64,000 nt of DNA from Sinomonas cellulolyticus (GTDB taxonomy: Bacteria > Actinomycetota > Actinomycetes > Actinomycetales > Micrococcaceae), in contig NZ_BNCM01000014.1 in NCBI RefSeq assembly GCF_014656475.1, positions 27,748 through 91,747 on the forward strand. The letters run 5' to 3'. How positions within the stretch are numbered: position 1 is the first letter of the stretch; each line of letters starts with the position of its first letter. A program made the translations under genes and the position numbers. Below, in pieces: positions 51,327 to 60,926 of this stretch. Below the pieces are notes generated by a model. That model ran no database searches. It worked only from the letters and a program-made list of their open reading frames with translations, and was not told the origin of the DNA.

Positions 51327-53423
51327 TCAGTCCATGCCGCGCAGGTCGAGCGTGAGCTCGGCGTCGGCGCCCTCCTGGAGCACCACCGGGATACCCCAGT
51401 CCTGCTGGTAGAGGTGGCACGCCGCGTGGTCCGGGATCTCCTCGCCGGGAGCACCGTCGCACGCCGCGGCTCGGGCGGTGATGTGCAGGACGCCCTCGGT
51501 GACGGCCGGGTTGAGCTCGAGCGTGCGGGTGAGGCCCTGCGAGGTCCCCGTCCCCCCGGCGAGCAGCTCGGCCGGGGTCGAGGAGATCTTCAGCTGCGTA
51601 GGGTCACCCCAGCGGTCGTCGAGCTTCTGCCCGGTCGGCGCCTTGAACCGCACGGTCAGGGCGAGCGGGCCGGCCGCGACGGGGGTCTTGGGCCGCTGGG
51701 TCTGCCGCTCCCCCTCGTCGACCTGCTGCGCGGACTTGGGGATGGGGATGAGCACGAGTTCGTGGCGGTTCGTCTCGGTGACCAGAAGCAGCGGTTCGGA
51801 GCCTTTGCCGCCTCCCTCGCCTGCGGCTCCAGTCGGCGTGACCACGACGACGTCGGCCGGCTCCGCGAGTCCGCGGCCGAGCGTCGAAACGGCCCCCGCA
51901 CCGTCGTTGCCGGAGGGGTCGAAACGCCGCACCGCACCGTTGTAGGTATCGGCGATCGCCACGGAGCCGTCCGGCAGCACGGCCACGCCGAGCGGGTGCT
52001 GGAGGCGCGCGGCGTCGGCCGCACCGTCGCGGAAGCCGAAGTCGAAGAGGCCGCGGCCGACGGCGGTCGCCACCGTCGCGCTGCCGTCCTCCGCGAGCGT
52101 GAGGCGGCGCAGGGCGGAGGTCTCCGAGTCGGCGACCCAGAGATCCCCGGAGGGGTCCACGGCCAGGCCGGACGGCTGGGCGAACCAGGCCTGCGGGCCG
52201 GGACCGTCGAGGAGGCCCTCGAGGCCCGAGCCGGCGAGGATCGCAACGACGCCCGTCAGCGGGTCGAAGGTGAAGATCTGGTGCGTGCCCGCCATCGCGA
52301 CGACGACCTTCTGCAGCTTCTCGCTCCACACGACGTCCCAGGGGGAGGAGAGGGAGACGTTCGTGCCGTGGCCGAGGTAGCCGATGTCCTCGGCGTCGCC
52401 CGCGTAGACGTCGTGGGGCTCCGCGCCGCCAGCGGCACCCGCGGCTGCCGCTGCTGCCGAACCAGCCTCGGGGCCCGCCTTGGCCCATGTCCCGGCGCCG
52501 TCGCCGTTCACGCGCGCCGGCCCGGCGTCGAGGAGTCGCTGGACGCCGTTGCCGGCCACGGTCTGGACGTAGCCGGAGGAGAGGGAGACGCCGCGGAGCC
52601 TGTGGTTCACGGTGTCCGCGACCACGGCCTCGTAGCCCGTCTGCCAGGAGATCGAGGGCGGGAGGACGGCGACGCCCTGCGGCTCGTTGAACTGGGCGAT
52701 CTCCGGCTGGCCGTCGAGGAAGCCCTTCGTGCCGGAGCCGATCACGCGCTCCACGGTCTCCAGGTCGGGGCGCAGCTCGACGAGTCGGTGGTGGCCGGTG
52801 TCCACGACGAGGTAGTTGCCGTTCTCGAGCGGCACCGTCTGGCCGGGGAAGCGCAGGGTGCCGGCCGTGGGCTCGGGCGCCACGTAGGGGCCGTCGCCGC
52901 GGTGCAGGGTCCCCTTGGCCTCGTGCTCGGCCACCAGTTCCTCGACGAGGACGGCCAGGCCGCCCGCGTGGCCCTCGCCGGAGAGGTGGGCCACGATGTA
53001 CCCTTCGGGGTCGATCACGACCAGGGTCGGCCACGCCCGAGCGGTGTACGCCTGCCAGGTGAGCAGGTCCGGGTCGTCGAGGACGGGGTGGTGGATCTCG
53101 TAGCGCTCGACGGCGGCGCGCAGCGCCACCGGATCGGCCTCGTGCTCGAACTTGGGCGAGTGCACGCCGACCGTGACGAGGACATCCTGGTACTTCTCCT
53201 CGAGCGGACGGAGCTCGTCGAGGACGTGCAGGCAGTTGATGCAGCAGAACGTCCAGAAGTCGAGGATCACAATTTTTCCGCGCAGCGCGGCCAGATCCAG
53301 CTGCGCGCCGCCGGTGTTGAGCCATGCGCGGCCGCTGAGTTCGCTCGCCCGCACGCGGTGCGCGCTGCGCACAGAGTCAGCGCCCACGCTGCTGCGCTGG
53401 TCCTCGGTGGATTCTGCGGTCAC
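51327..53423 (-). CDS. Thioredoxin-like/NHL-repeat protein (NHLRC2-like)
   Basis: A 698-residue protein. An N-terminal TlpA/thioredoxin fold (about 30-175) with FWTFCCINCLHVLDEL carries a Cys-Ile-Asn-Cys redox pair. An NHL beta-propeller (about 185-540) has repeats such as FNEPQGVAVLPP and LQHPLGVAVLPDGSVAIADTYNGAVRRF. A C-terminal DsbD-like beta domain follows. No signal peptide is seen, so it acts in the cytoplasm. The architecture matches NHLRC2-type proteins, whose chemistry is poorly known. GAGGAG precedes the GTG start. Confidence 0.88.
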   Translation of the reverse strand: MTAESTEDQRSSVGADSVRSAHRVRASELSGRAWLNTGGAQLDLAALRGKIVILDFWTFCCINCLHVLDELRPLEEKYQDVLVTVGVHSPKFEHEADPVALRAAVERYEIHHPVLDDPDLLTWQAYTARAWPTLVVIDPEGYIVAHLSGEGHAGGLAVLVEELVAEHEAKGTLHRGDGPYVAPEPTAGTLRFPGQTVPLENGNYLVVDTGHHRLVELRPDLETVERVIGSGTKGFLDGQPEIAQFNEPQGVAVLPPSISWQTGYEAVVADTVNHRLRGVSLSSGYVQTVAGNGVQRLLDAGPARVNGDGAGTWAKAGPEAGSAAAAAAGAAGGAEPHDVYAGDAEDIGYLGHGTNVSLSSPWDVVWSEKLQKVVVAMAGTHQIFTFDPLTGVVAILAGSGLEGLLDGPGPQAWFAQPSGLAVDPSGDLWVADSETSALRRLTLAEDGSATVATAVGRGLFDFGFRDGAADAARLQHPLGVAVLPDGSVAIADTYNGAVRRFDPSGNDGAGAVSTLGRGLAEPADVVVVTPTGAAGEGGGKGSEPLLLVTETNRHELVLIPIPKSAQQVDEGERQTQRPKTPVAAGPLALTVRFKAPTGQKLDDRWGDPTQLKISSTPAELLAGGTGTSQGLTRTLELNPAVTEGVLHITARAAACDGAPGEEIPDHAACHLYQQDWGIPVVLQEGADAELTLDLRGMD

Positions 53424-53533
53424 GGGTACTCCTCAGGCAGGGTGAATCAGGTGTGCTTGTCAGGGCCAACCCCATTATCCCGGGGTTTCTTCCGCACGTT
53501 ACGCCGTGCGACGCCGGGGGCGCCCGCGTGCCC

Positions 53534-55726
53534 CTACCGCCCCTGGGCCTCGTCCCGCTGCTGGAGGCGGCTGAACATGGCGTTGTAGGCCTCGAGGTCG
53601 GCATCGTGGTCCCTGTCGGCCGCACGGTCGCGGCGCTTGGTCTCGCGAGCGTCGGATTTGGACCACATGACGGCGACGCCGACGGCGAGGATGAGCGTTG
53701 GGATCTCGCCGATCCCCCACGCGATGCCGCCGCCGGTCTGCTGGTCCTCGATGGCGGACTGCCCCCAGGCCCGGCCGAGGTTGCCGAAGAAGGACGGCTC
53801 GAGCAGCACGGTGGAGCCCATGAGGGTCACACCGAAGAAGGCATGGAATGCCATGGTCGCGAGCAGCAGGACGAGGCGGATCGGGTACGGGAATCTCCGC
53901 GGCAGCGGGTCCGAGCCGATCATGGTCAGCACGAAGATGTACCCGGTGAGGGTGAAGTGCAGGTTCATGAGCTCGTGGCCCACATGGTCCCGCATGGCGT
54001 AGCCGAACAGGCCGGAGTAGTAGAACAGGATGATCGATCCGGCGAAGTTCGCCGCGGCGAACAGCGGATGCGTCACGAGCTGCGACCACTTCGAGTGCAC
54101 GAACACCAGCAGCCACTCGCGCAGCCCGCGGCTGCCGTCCCGGCGCGGGGTGAGGGCCTTGAGCGCGAGCGTCACGGGCGAGCCGAGCACGAGGAACAGG
54201 GGCGCCACCATGGTGAGCATCATGTGGTCCACCATGTGGGCGGAGAACAGCACCCGGCCGTACACGGCGGGAGGCCCGCTCGTGATGTACGTCAGGGCAA
54301 TGAGCCCGGCGAACCATGAGATGGCACGGAGCCAGGGCCACGGATCCCCCCGCCGCGCCACCTTGACCATGCCGAGGATGTACGTGATGGCCCCGAAGAC
54401 GGCCACAGTCACCCACAGCCAGTCGGCGCGCCACTCGGTGAGCCAGCGGGAAGGCGTGAGCTCGGGCGGCAGCTCGTAGCCGGTGAGGATGAACGCCGGC
54501 GAGGCATCGGGCGAGTAGGTCGTGGGCTCGGGCGGGGCGGACCGCGAGAGCGCCACCGCGAGTCCGGACACCGCGCCCATGACCACGGCCTCGACGCCGA
54601 TGAGCTGCCAGAGCACGCGCCGCGCGGAGAGGCCGCGGCCCAGCTGCGGGATGATCCACTGCCGGTGCATGTAGCCGATCCCGCCGAGCACCACGGCGAG
54701 CGTGGCCTTCGCGAGGATGAGCTGCCCGTACGCCGAGGAGAACAGGTCCTCGAGGCGCGGCAGCCGGATGAGCGCATTGATCACGCCGGACGCCACCACG
54801 AGCACGAAGGCGAACAGCGCCAGCGCCGAGAACCGGCGCAGGGTCGCCTCGGTCGCGTCGGTCGCCTGCACGGTACGCACGACGCCGCGCTGGCGGCTCG
54901 CGCCGACGGCCGCGCTCGCGTGCGACGCCCCGTGAGGGCGGTCCGGGCTCCCGGCGAGCGTGCGGCCCAGAAGGGCGAGCACGGCGATGCCGCCCACCCA
55001 CAGCGAGGCGCCGACGAGGTGGAGGAAGAGCGAGTTGATGGCGCCCTCGTGGTCGTTGGAGCTCGCCGAGTGGCCGATGAGCGCCATCGGCACGAGGCCG
55101 GCCACGCTCAGCAGGCCGGTGAGCGCGAGCCCGGTGAGCGAGCGGACGGCGAACAGGAGCGTCGCGACGACCGCGGCGATGATCACGGTCATGAGCCATG
55201 CGCGGCCCACGTCGAGGTTCGTCATGAAGAAGACGAGCTGCTTGGTGTAGTCGGCGCTGCCGGAGAGCGGCTGGCCGACGAGGTCGGAGTGCGTGAGGAC
55301 GAGGACGGCAATGGCGGTGATCGTCCACGCGATGGCCCCGCCGGTCGCTACCCTCAGGGCACGGGTGAACGCGGGGTGCTCGTCGCCGCCGTCGCCGGCT
55401 GCCGGGTCGGTGTCGTGGGCGCCGTGGTGCGTGCGCCGGGGGGTGGGGTGCCTCGGCAGGATCCCCACCGCGAACGTGATGCCGCCCAGGACCGCCGCGA
55501 GCGAGAGGTTGAGGAGCATCTTCGAGAGAGGAAGGCCCCACCGAACGAGGGCGCCCGGATCGAGGACCTGCCGGGCAGCGGCGGCTCCCGAGAAGATGAG
55601 GCCGCCCACGAGCGCAAGGACTGCGACGGCCAGCCCAGCAATCGCCCATCCGCGTGCGGGCCCCGCGCTTCGCGTGGGAGCAGGGGTCGCGGCGGCCGGG
55701 GGGGCTGGAGGAGCAGATCGTGGCAC
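53534..55726 (-). CDS. CopD-CtaG fusion (copper import / cytochrome c oxidase assembly)
   Basis: A 730-residue membrane protein with about 16 helices. The N-terminal half is CopD-like (FLHLVGASLWVGGIAVLALL, FSALALFAFVLVVASGVINALIRL). The C-terminal half is a caa3_CtaG domain (VYGRVLFSAHMVDHMMLTMVAPLFLVLGSPVTLALKAL). Such fusions are common in Actinobacteria and are thought to bring copper to cytochrome c oxidase. The start is uncertain: the GTG at 55726 (PRSAPPAP) is the first codon after GGAGGA but the spacing is too short, and upstream sequence lacks family character. Confidence 0.88.
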   Translation of the reverse strand: MPRSAPPAPPAAATPAPTRSAGPARGWAIAGLAVAVLALVGGLIFSGAAAARQVLDPGALVRWGLPLSKMLLNLSLAAVLGGITFAVGILPRHPTPRRTHHGAHDTDPAAGDGGDEHPAFTRALRVATGGAIAWTITAIAVLVLTHSDLVGQPLSGSADYTKQLVFFMTNLDVGRAWLMTVIIAAVVATLLFAVRSLTGLALTGLLSVAGLVPMALIGHSASSNDHEGAINSLFLHLVGASLWVGGIAVLALLGRTLAGSPDRPHGASHASAAVGASRQRGVVRTVQATDATEATLRRFSALALFAFVLVVASGVINALIRLPRLEDLFSSAYGQLILAKATLAVVLGGIGYMHRQWIIPQLGRGLSARRVLWQLIGVEAVVMGAVSGLAVALSRSAPPEPTTYSPDASPAFILTGYELPPELTPSRWLTEWRADWLWVTVAVFGAITYILGMVKVARRGDPWPWLRAISWFAGLIALTYITSGPPAVYGRVLFSAHMVDHMMLTMVAPLFLVLGSPVTLALKALTPRRDGSRGLREWLLVFVHSKWSQLVTHPLFAAANFAGSIILFYYSGLFGYAMRDHVGHELMNLHFTLTGYIFVLTMIGSDPLPRRFPYPIRLVLLLATMAFHAFFGVTLMGSTVLLEPSFFGNLGRAWGQSAIEDQQTGGGIAWGIGEIPTLILAVGVAVMWSKSDARETKRRDRAADRDHDADLEAYNAMFSRLQQRDEAQGR

Positions 55727-55801
55727 TCCTCCATTGTCCCAGACCCGGGATGGCCCCGGCGGCCCCGGGAGCGAGGCTCCGGCCACACCGGCCTGAAAAG
55801 G

Positions 55802-55838
55802 CGGGAGGGGCAGCGGCGCGATGCCGCTGCCCCTCCCG
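55802..55838 (-). terminator. Hairpin terminator after the HU gene
   Basis: Perfect 16-bp stem (CGGGAGGGGCAGCGGC) with a 5-nt loop, 22 bp beyond the HU stop on the minus strand. Confidence 0.85.
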
Positions 55839-55859
55839 GGACTGCCCGAGGGCTCGGGA

Positions 55860-56144
55860 CTACTTGCCCGAGGCGGCAGCCTTGAGCTTGGAGCCTGCAG
55901 TGAGCTTGACGCTGTGGCCGGCCGGGATCTCGATGGCGGCACCCGTCTGCGGGTTGCGGCCGGTGCGGGCGGCACGCTCGGTGCGCTCGACGGCGAGCCA
56001 GCCCGGGATGCTGATCTTCTCACCCTTGGAAACGGAAGCCTCGAAGACCTCGAACAGTGCGTCGAGCACACCGTTGACTGCGGCCTGGCTGAGGCTGGTC
56101 TTGCCGGCGACTTCTGCAACCAGATCGCTGCGGTTCTTAGCCAT
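55860..56144 (-). CDS. hup: HU-family nucleoid protein
   Basis: A 94-residue histone-like DNA-binding protein. MAKNRSDLVAEVAGKTSLSQAAVNGVLDALFEVFEASVSKGEKISIPGWLAVERTERAARTGRNPQTGAAIEIPA-like layout with GRNPQTG at the DNA-binding arm and Pro in the arm tip. It lacks the long Lys/Ala C-terminal tail of mycobacterial HupB, so it resembles the short HU of Micrococcaceae. GGAGG lies upstream of the ATG. A strong terminator follows, so it is probably monocistronic and abundant. Confidence 0.94.
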   Translation of the reverse strand: MAKNRSDLVAEVAGKTSLSQAAVNGVLDALFEVFEASVSKGEKISIPGWLAVERTERAARTGRNPQTGAAIEIPAGHSVKLTAGSKLKAAASGK

Positions 56145-56370
56145 GGGTCCTCCTGGACGTTGGTTTCTACATGTCAGCCCTCGAACGGCGCTCCGGGCTG
56201 CTGTTACCGCAACTTACCAGCTATCGGGCGCGTGACCAGCTGATTTCCGCGGGTTTTCGGGGTTTCTGGGCGATTCTCGGGTGATTCTGCCCCCAATTCC
56301 GCATCAAGCGGAAGTTCAACTATCGTTTGCGGCCCTGCGGCGGCCTCAGTGCGCCGGATAGCGTGGGGGC

Positions 56371-57279
56371 GTGGCATCCCCCGTCTCGAACGCATCGCCG
56401 CTCTCGCCTGCCCAGCGGGCGCTCGTAGATGCCTGGTTCGGGGAGTGGGAACTACTCGGGGACCACTCGTGGGGCCTCCAGGGCATCCACGTGCTCAGGA
56501 TTGCCACCGCGCAGGGCCCGGTGGCGGTCAAGGCGTCCGGGACGAGCCACCACATTGTCAGGGAGGCCCGGGCCCACCGGCAGATGACTGCTCCACTCCT
56601 CGCCCTCGACCCGCCCCGCGCCGCACGGCTGCTGCACGCCGACACCCGCGCCGGAGTCCTCGCCGCGACCTGGCTTCCCGGCCGCCTCGTGGAGGGCGGC
56701 CCGCACGAGCGCTCCCCGGAGGCCTTCCGGCAGGCAGGGGAACTCCTGGCACGCCTCCACGTCCCCAAGAACCTGACCTCGAGCTATGATCCGGCCGCAC
56801 TGAACAAGGTGGGCGACTTCCTCTCCCGCGCGGCCGGGCTCGCGCCGGCCGCTCACCTCCGCGCCGCCGAGCGCCTCGCGGCCTCCCACCGCACGGCGCC
56901 CCGCTGGCTCTACGCGACCCACGGCGACTTCCAGCCGCGCAACTGGATCGAGGACGGCGACTGGGGCGCCGGCTCTGGGCTCGTCTCCCTCATCGACTGG
57001 GGCCGGGCCGGGTACCGGCCGTGGGTCACCGACCTCGTCCGGCTCGAGCACCAGTGCTTCCATCCCGGTCACGGCCGGTCGGCGCACGACGCCGCGCAGC
57101 TGCGGGCGGCGTTCTACGCGGGCTACGGGCGCGACCCCGCCCAAGAGCCCGACTCGTGGCGCCTCGACACCCTCCTCCAGTCCCTCGGCACCATGGTCTG
57201 GGCCCACGAGGTCGGCGACGCCCCGTTCGAGGAAGAGGGCCGCCTCATGCTCGCCCGTGCCGTGGACTGGTTCGGCTGA
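56371..57279 (+). CDS. Aminoglycoside phosphotransferase/choline kinase-fold protein
   Basis: A 302-residue kinase-fold protein. The catalytic loop is THGDFQPRNWI (Asp and Asn) and the metal-binding DWGRAGYRP follows at about 210. The N-lobe Lys is in GPVAVKASG. The family includes antibiotic kinases and small-molecule kinases, and nothing points to a resistance role. The GTG start has TAGCGT ending 6 nt upstream and no Shine-Dalgarno. An inverted pair of 12-mers follows as terminator. Confidence 0.85.
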   Translation: MASPVSNASPLSPAQRALVDAWFGEWELLGDHSWGLQGIHVLRIATAQGPVAVKASGTSHHIVREARAHRQMTAPLLALDPPRAARLLHADTRAGVLAATWLPGRLVEGGPHERSPEAFRQAGELLARLHVPKNLTSSYDPAALNKVGDFLSRAAGLAPAAHLRAAERLAASHRTAPRWLYATHGDFQPRNWIEDGDWGAGSGLVSLIDWGRAGYRPWVTDLVRLEHQCFHPGHGRSAHDAAQLRAAFYAGYGRDPAQEPDSWRLDTLLQSLGTMVWAHEVGDAPFEEEGRLMLARAVDWFG

Positions 57280-57328
57280 CGGCGACGGGACGCGGACCCG
57301 GTGGTCAGAGGAGACGCCCCGCGAAGGA

Positions 57329-57365
57329 GGCGCACGACGGCGGGTGATCACCGCCGTCGTGCGCC
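57329..57365. repeat. Inverted pair of the dispersed 12-mer, likely terminator
   Basis: GGCGCACGACGGCG and its reverse complement flank GGTGATCAC, whose GTGATCAC is itself palindromic. It lies between the convergent kinase-fold gene and the ABC importer operon and can fold as one long hairpin on both strands. Confidence 0.82.
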
Positions 57366-57401
57366 CTCGGTTCCGCTGGGGTCAGCGCATCGGAAGCCCC
57401 G

Positions 57402-58283
57402 TCACGCCCTCCCGGAGAGGGCAGCGTCCGGACGGTGCCCGTGCTTCGCGAGCTGGATCTGCTCGTAGACATGGTGGCGCAGCTCGGTGAAGCGCGGGAG
57501 CGCGCGGGTCTCGAGCTGGTCGCGCTCGGCCGGCAGGTCGATCACGAGATCCTCCTGCACCACCGTGGGTGAGGAGGAGAGGATGATGACGCGCTGGCCG
57601 AGGTACACGGACTCGTCGATGTCGTGCGTGACGAACAGGACGGTGACGCCGAGGTCCTTCCAGATGCGCCGGATGAGGTCCTCGAGGTCGGCACGGGTCT
57701 GGGCGTCAACGGCGGCGAAGGGCTCGTCCATGAGGAGCACCTCGGGCTGGTACGCGACCGCGCGCGCAATCGCGACACGCTGCTGCATGCCGCCCGAGAG
57801 CTGCCACGGGTACGAACGCGGCACGTGCGCGAGGCCCACGGCCTCGAGGGCCTGGTTGACGAGCTTCTCCCGCTCGGCCTTGGGGACGCCGGCGTTCTTC
57901 AGGGGCAGCTCGACATTGTCCTTGACGCGCAGCCACGGGAAGAGGGAGCGGCCGTACTCCTGGAAGACCACCGCCATCTTCTTGGGCGGCCCGGTGACCT
58001 TCTTTCCGTCGAGGATGACCTCGCCGGACGTCGTGGACAGGAGGCCGGCGATGCACTTCAGGAGCGTCGTCTTGCCGGAGCCCGAGGGTCCGACGATGCA
58101 GGCGAGCTCGTTGTGGCCGAGGTCGAAGGTGAGGTCGCGGACGGCCTCGATGTCCCCGCCGTCGGTGCGGTAGACCTTCTTGACGCCGCGCACCGACAGG
58201 AGCGCCTCGCCCTCGGGGAGGGTCCGCCCGCGGGGCACGGTGCCCGTGGCCGGGGCAGTGGTCTTGGTCTGGTCAGGCTGCAT
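57402..58283 (-). CDS. ABC transporter ATPase, nitrate/sulfonate/taurine type
   Basis: A 293-residue ATPase of the SsuB/TauB/NrtD family. Walker A is GPSGSGKTTLLKCIAG, signature LSGGMQQRVAIARA, Walker B VLLMDEPFAAVD, and the switch His is in LFVTHDIDESVYLG. It powers the two permeases encoded just upstream; its start overlaps the preceding permease gene by 11 nt. It is the last gene of a five-gene importer operon. Confidence 0.93.
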   Translation of the reverse strand: MQPDQTKTTAPATGTVPRGRTLPEGEALLSVRGVKKVYRTDGGDIEAVRDLTFDLGHNELACIVGPSGSGKTTLLKCIAGLLSTTSGEVILDGKKVTGPPKKMAVVFQEYGRSLFPWLRVKDNVELPLKNAGVPKAEREKLVNQALEAVGLAHVPRSYPWQLSGGMQQRVAIARAVAYQPEVLLMDEPFAAVDAQTRADLEDLIRRIWKDLGVTVLFVTHDIDESVYLGQRVIILSSSPTVVQEDLVIDLPAERDQLETRALPRFTELRHHVYEQIQLAKHGHRPDAALSGRA

Positions 58284-59046
58284 TCTCTACCTCTTTGAGG
58301 CCGTTGTACCAGCGGAGCACTGTCCGCTGGATCCACTGGAAGATGAGGGACATGGCCACGCCGATGAGTCCGAGGACCACGATGCCGGACCACATCTCGG
58401 GGATCGCGAACGAGCGCTGGAACTGCACGATCGCGAAGCCGAGTCCGGACGAGGACGCGAACATCTCGGAGATGACCATGAGGATCAGGCCGATGGAGAG
58501 GGACTGCCTCACGCCAGCGAAGATCTGGGGGGCCGCGGACGGCAGGATCTGGTACCGGACCCGGTTGAACCCGGTGATCCCGTACGAGCGGGTGGTCTCG
58601 TTCTGGACCGGGTCGATGGCGCGCACGCCCTCGATCGTGTTCAGCAGCACGGGCCACACGCAGCCCGAGACGATGACCGCGACCTTCATGGAGTCGTTGA
58701 TGCCCACGAGGAGCATGAGCACGGGAACGAGGACCGGCGGCGGGACCGCGCGGAAGAACTCGAACACGGGCTCGGTCAGAGCCCGGAGCGTCGGGCTGAG
58801 ACCCACGAGGAGGCCGAGGACGACGCCGAGGATGATCGCCGCCGCGAGTCCGACGAGGAGGCGCCCGAGGCTCGGGAGCACGTCCGAGAGGAGGCGGTCG
58901 CCGAACCACGTCTGCGGGAACTTCTCCACGAGGGCGCCCGGGGTGGGGACGAAGAAGTTGGGAGCGCCGGACGTCGCTGCCCACCAGAGGGCGATGAGCA
59001 GGGCGGGCAGGCCTATCCCGTACAGGAGTGCCTTGAGGACTTTCAT
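58273..59046 (-). CDS. ABC transporter permease (SsuC/TauC type), second copy
   Basis: A 257-residue permease with about six helices. The coupling loop follows the EAA pattern (TTRSYGITGFNRVRYQILPSAAPQIFAGVRQSLSIGL). ATG at 59046 overlaps the stop of the first permease gene. NitT/TauT importers usually have one permease acting as homodimer; two different ones here suggest a heterodimer or two alternative transporters sharing one ATPase. Confidence 0.92.
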   Translation of the reverse strand: MKVLKALLYGIGLPALLIALWWAATSGAPNFFVPTPGALVEKFPQTWFGDRLLSDVLPSLGRLLVGLAAAIILGVVLGLLVGLSPTLRALTEPVFEFFRAVPPPVLVPVLMLLVGINDSMKVAVIVSGCVWPVLLNTIEGVRAIDPVQNETTRSYGITGFNRVRYQILPSAAPQIFAGVRQSLSIGLILMVISEMFASSSGLGFAIVQFQRSFAIPEMWSGIVVLGLIGVAMSLIFQWIQRTVLRWYNGLKEVENAA

Positions 59047-59894
59047 ACCGCGACCTCCCCGCGGATCGAGGGATGCCAGGACAGGAGGCGCCGCTCGGCC
59101 CAGCGCGCGGCGAGGTTGACGACCACGCCGAGCAGGCCGGTGGCGAGGATGAGGGCGTACATGCCCGAGATGGCGCCGCCGGACTGGGCGAGGGCGATCT
59201 CGCGCCCGAGGCCGGGCGAGCCGATCACGAGCTCGGCCGTGATCGCGAGGATCAGTGCGACGGATGCCGCGAGCCGAACGCCGGTCATGAGGTACGGCAG
59301 CACGGTCGGGAACACCACGTCCCGGACCCGCTGCCACCAGGAGAAGCCGTAGCTCTTCGCGGTGTTCATCGCGACGGTGTCCACGTCCGCCACGCCGTAC
59401 AGCGCCTGGATGAGCACCTGCCAGAAGCTCGCATACACCACGAGCATGAGGGTCGACTCGATCTTGATCCCGAACAGCAGCACAGCGAGCGGGATGAGCG
59501 CCACGGACGGGATCGGGCGCAGGAACTCGATGGTGGAGTTCGTGGCCCGGCGCAGGAACGGGGACATGCCGATGATCAGGCCGAGGACGGTGGCGAGCAC
59601 GACGGCGATCGCGAGCCCGATGGCCCACGCCGACATCGTGTCGCCCACGGCCTTCCAGAACAGGGCCAGCCCGAGGTCGTTCGCGAGCGCGGCGAGCACC
59701 TCCGAAGCGGGCGGGAGGTACTTCGCCTGAACGATCCCGATCGCCGGCGCGAGTTCCCACACCCCGAGGAAGGCGAGGATGCCCACGAGGCCGAGGACCG
59801 GCGTCGTCCATGCGTTCTTCCGGCCCCGCCGCCTGACCGAGCGCGCCCGCGGGCCGAGCCTCTGCTGCGCGGGCGCGGCTGCCTGCGTGCTCAT
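59043..59894 (-). CDS. ABC transporter permease (SsuC/TauC type), first copy
   Basis: A 283-residue permease. A basic N-terminal cytoplasmic tail of 30 residues (ARSVRRRGRKNAW) precedes about six helices. The coupling loop is MNTAKSYGFSWWQRVRDVVFPTVLPYLMTGVRLAASVAL. It overlaps the upstream binding-protein stop by 4 nt. Similar to but clearly distinct from the second permease. Confidence 0.92.
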   Translation of the reverse strand: MSTQAAAPAQQRLGPRARSVRRRGRKNAWTTPVLGLVGILAFLGVWELAPAIGIVQAKYLPPASEVLAALANDLGLALFWKAVGDTMSAWAIGLAIAVVLATVLGLIIGMSPFLRRATNSTIEFLRPIPSVALIPLAVLLFGIKIESTLMLVVYASFWQVLIQALYGVADVDTVAMNTAKSYGFSWWQRVRDVVFPTVLPYLMTGVRLAASVALILAITAELVIGSPGLGREIALAQSGGAISGMYALILATGLLGVVVNLAARWAERRLLSWHPSIRGEVAV

Positions 59895-60892
59895 CGCGGC
59901 AGCAGCTCGTCGAGGTTGACCGGCTTGGACAGCGTGCCGTACTTCTGCGCGGCGTCGGCGAGCTTCTGCACGGACGCCCGGTCGAACGTGCTCCGGTACA
60001 GCGGCAGGTTCATCTTGGCGCGCGTGGCGGCGTCGATCTTGGTGTAGGTGCCCACGATGTCGCGGACCTCCTGCGGGTGCTGCTGGGCGTAGTCGAGCGA
60101 CTTGTTCATGGCACGGGTGAACTTCGCCGTGAGCTCCGGCTTGTTCTTGACCGTGTCACCGCTCGTGAAGTACCCGGCGATGTCGAGCTTCGGGTCGAAC
60201 TCGACGAAGTTGTTGCTGAGCACACGGTCCCCCGCCTCGACGCCCGCGGTGCGGAACGGGTCGAGGATCCACGCGGCGTCCACCACGCCCTTGTCCAAGG
60301 CGGCCTGGGCATCGGGGAACGCGACCTCGACGAACTGCACCTTCGAGGGGTCCCCGCCGGCCTTCTCCACGACGGACTTGATGGTCGTGTCGCCGATGTT
60401 GGAGAGGTTGTTGACCGAGACCTTCTTGCCCTCGAGGTCCTTGGCGGTCTTGATCGGAGAGTCGCCCTTGACGAGGACGGCACCGAACTCCTTGGCCGGG
60501 TCGCCCGTCGAGGAGGCGCCGTCCGCCACGAAGCGCATGTCCAGGCCCTTGTCCTTGGCCACCATCACCGAGATGAGGTTCGAGAACGCGAAGTCGTAGC
60601 TGCCCGACTGGACGCCGGGGACGATCGCCGAGCCGCCCGTCGCGGTCTGGATGTCGAGGTCGAGGCCCTCCTCGGCGAAGAAGCCCTTGGACTTCCCCAG
60701 CCAGATCGGCGCAGTGTCCACGATCGGGATGACGCCGACAGTGATCTTCTGGGTCTGGCCCCCCGCCGCAGCGCCTGACGCGCTCGAGCCGGCTGCTCCG
60801 GGCTGCGCGCTGCTGGGCGAGCCGGCGCCGCATGCTGCCAGGGAGAAGAGGGTTAGCGCTGCGGCCGCTGCCGTCGCGATGCGCTTGAACAT
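59891..60892 (-). CDS. Substrate-binding lipoprotein of the NitT/TauT importer (copy 2)
   Basis: A 333-residue lipoprotein. Signal MFKRIATAAAAALTLFSLAACGAG has a lipobox LAAC. A Ser/Gly-rich linker leads to a two-lobe SsuA/NMT1-like fold: VGVIPIVDTAPIWLGKSKGFFAEEGLDLDIQ, then LEGKKVSVNNLSNIGDTTIKSVVEKAGGDPSKV. Relatives bind sulfonates, nitrate, or pyrimidine precursors; the ligand here is unknown. It lies 34 bp after the first binding-protein gene and shares the motif VEVAFPDAQAALDKG-type region with it, so the two are ancient duplicates. Confidence 0.9.
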   Translation of the reverse strand: MFKRIATAAAAALTLFSLAACGAGSPSSAQPGAAGSSASGAAAGGQTQKITVGVIPIVDTAPIWLGKSKGFFAEEGLDLDIQTATGGSAIVPGVQSGSYDFAFSNLISVMVAKDKGLDMRFVADGASSTGDPAKEFGAVLVKGDSPIKTAKDLEGKKVSVNNLSNIGDTTIKSVVEKAGGDPSKVQFVEVAFPDAQAALDKGVVDAAWILDPFRTAGVEAGDRVLSNNFVEFDPKLDIAGYFTSGDTVKNKPELTAKFTRAMNKSLDYAQQHPQEVRDIVGTYTKIDAATRAKMNLPLYRSTFDRASVQKLADAAQKYGTLSKPVNLDELLPR

Positions 60893-60926
60893 GGGTGTGC
60901 CTTTCGAGTGGTCCGGGTGCGTGGGA

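Noticed and set aside
53499..55649. 716-residue frame in the CopD-CtaG region, different frame
   Set aside because: Arg/His/Pro-rich composition and no membrane segments; the true frame has conserved CopD and CtaG blocks.
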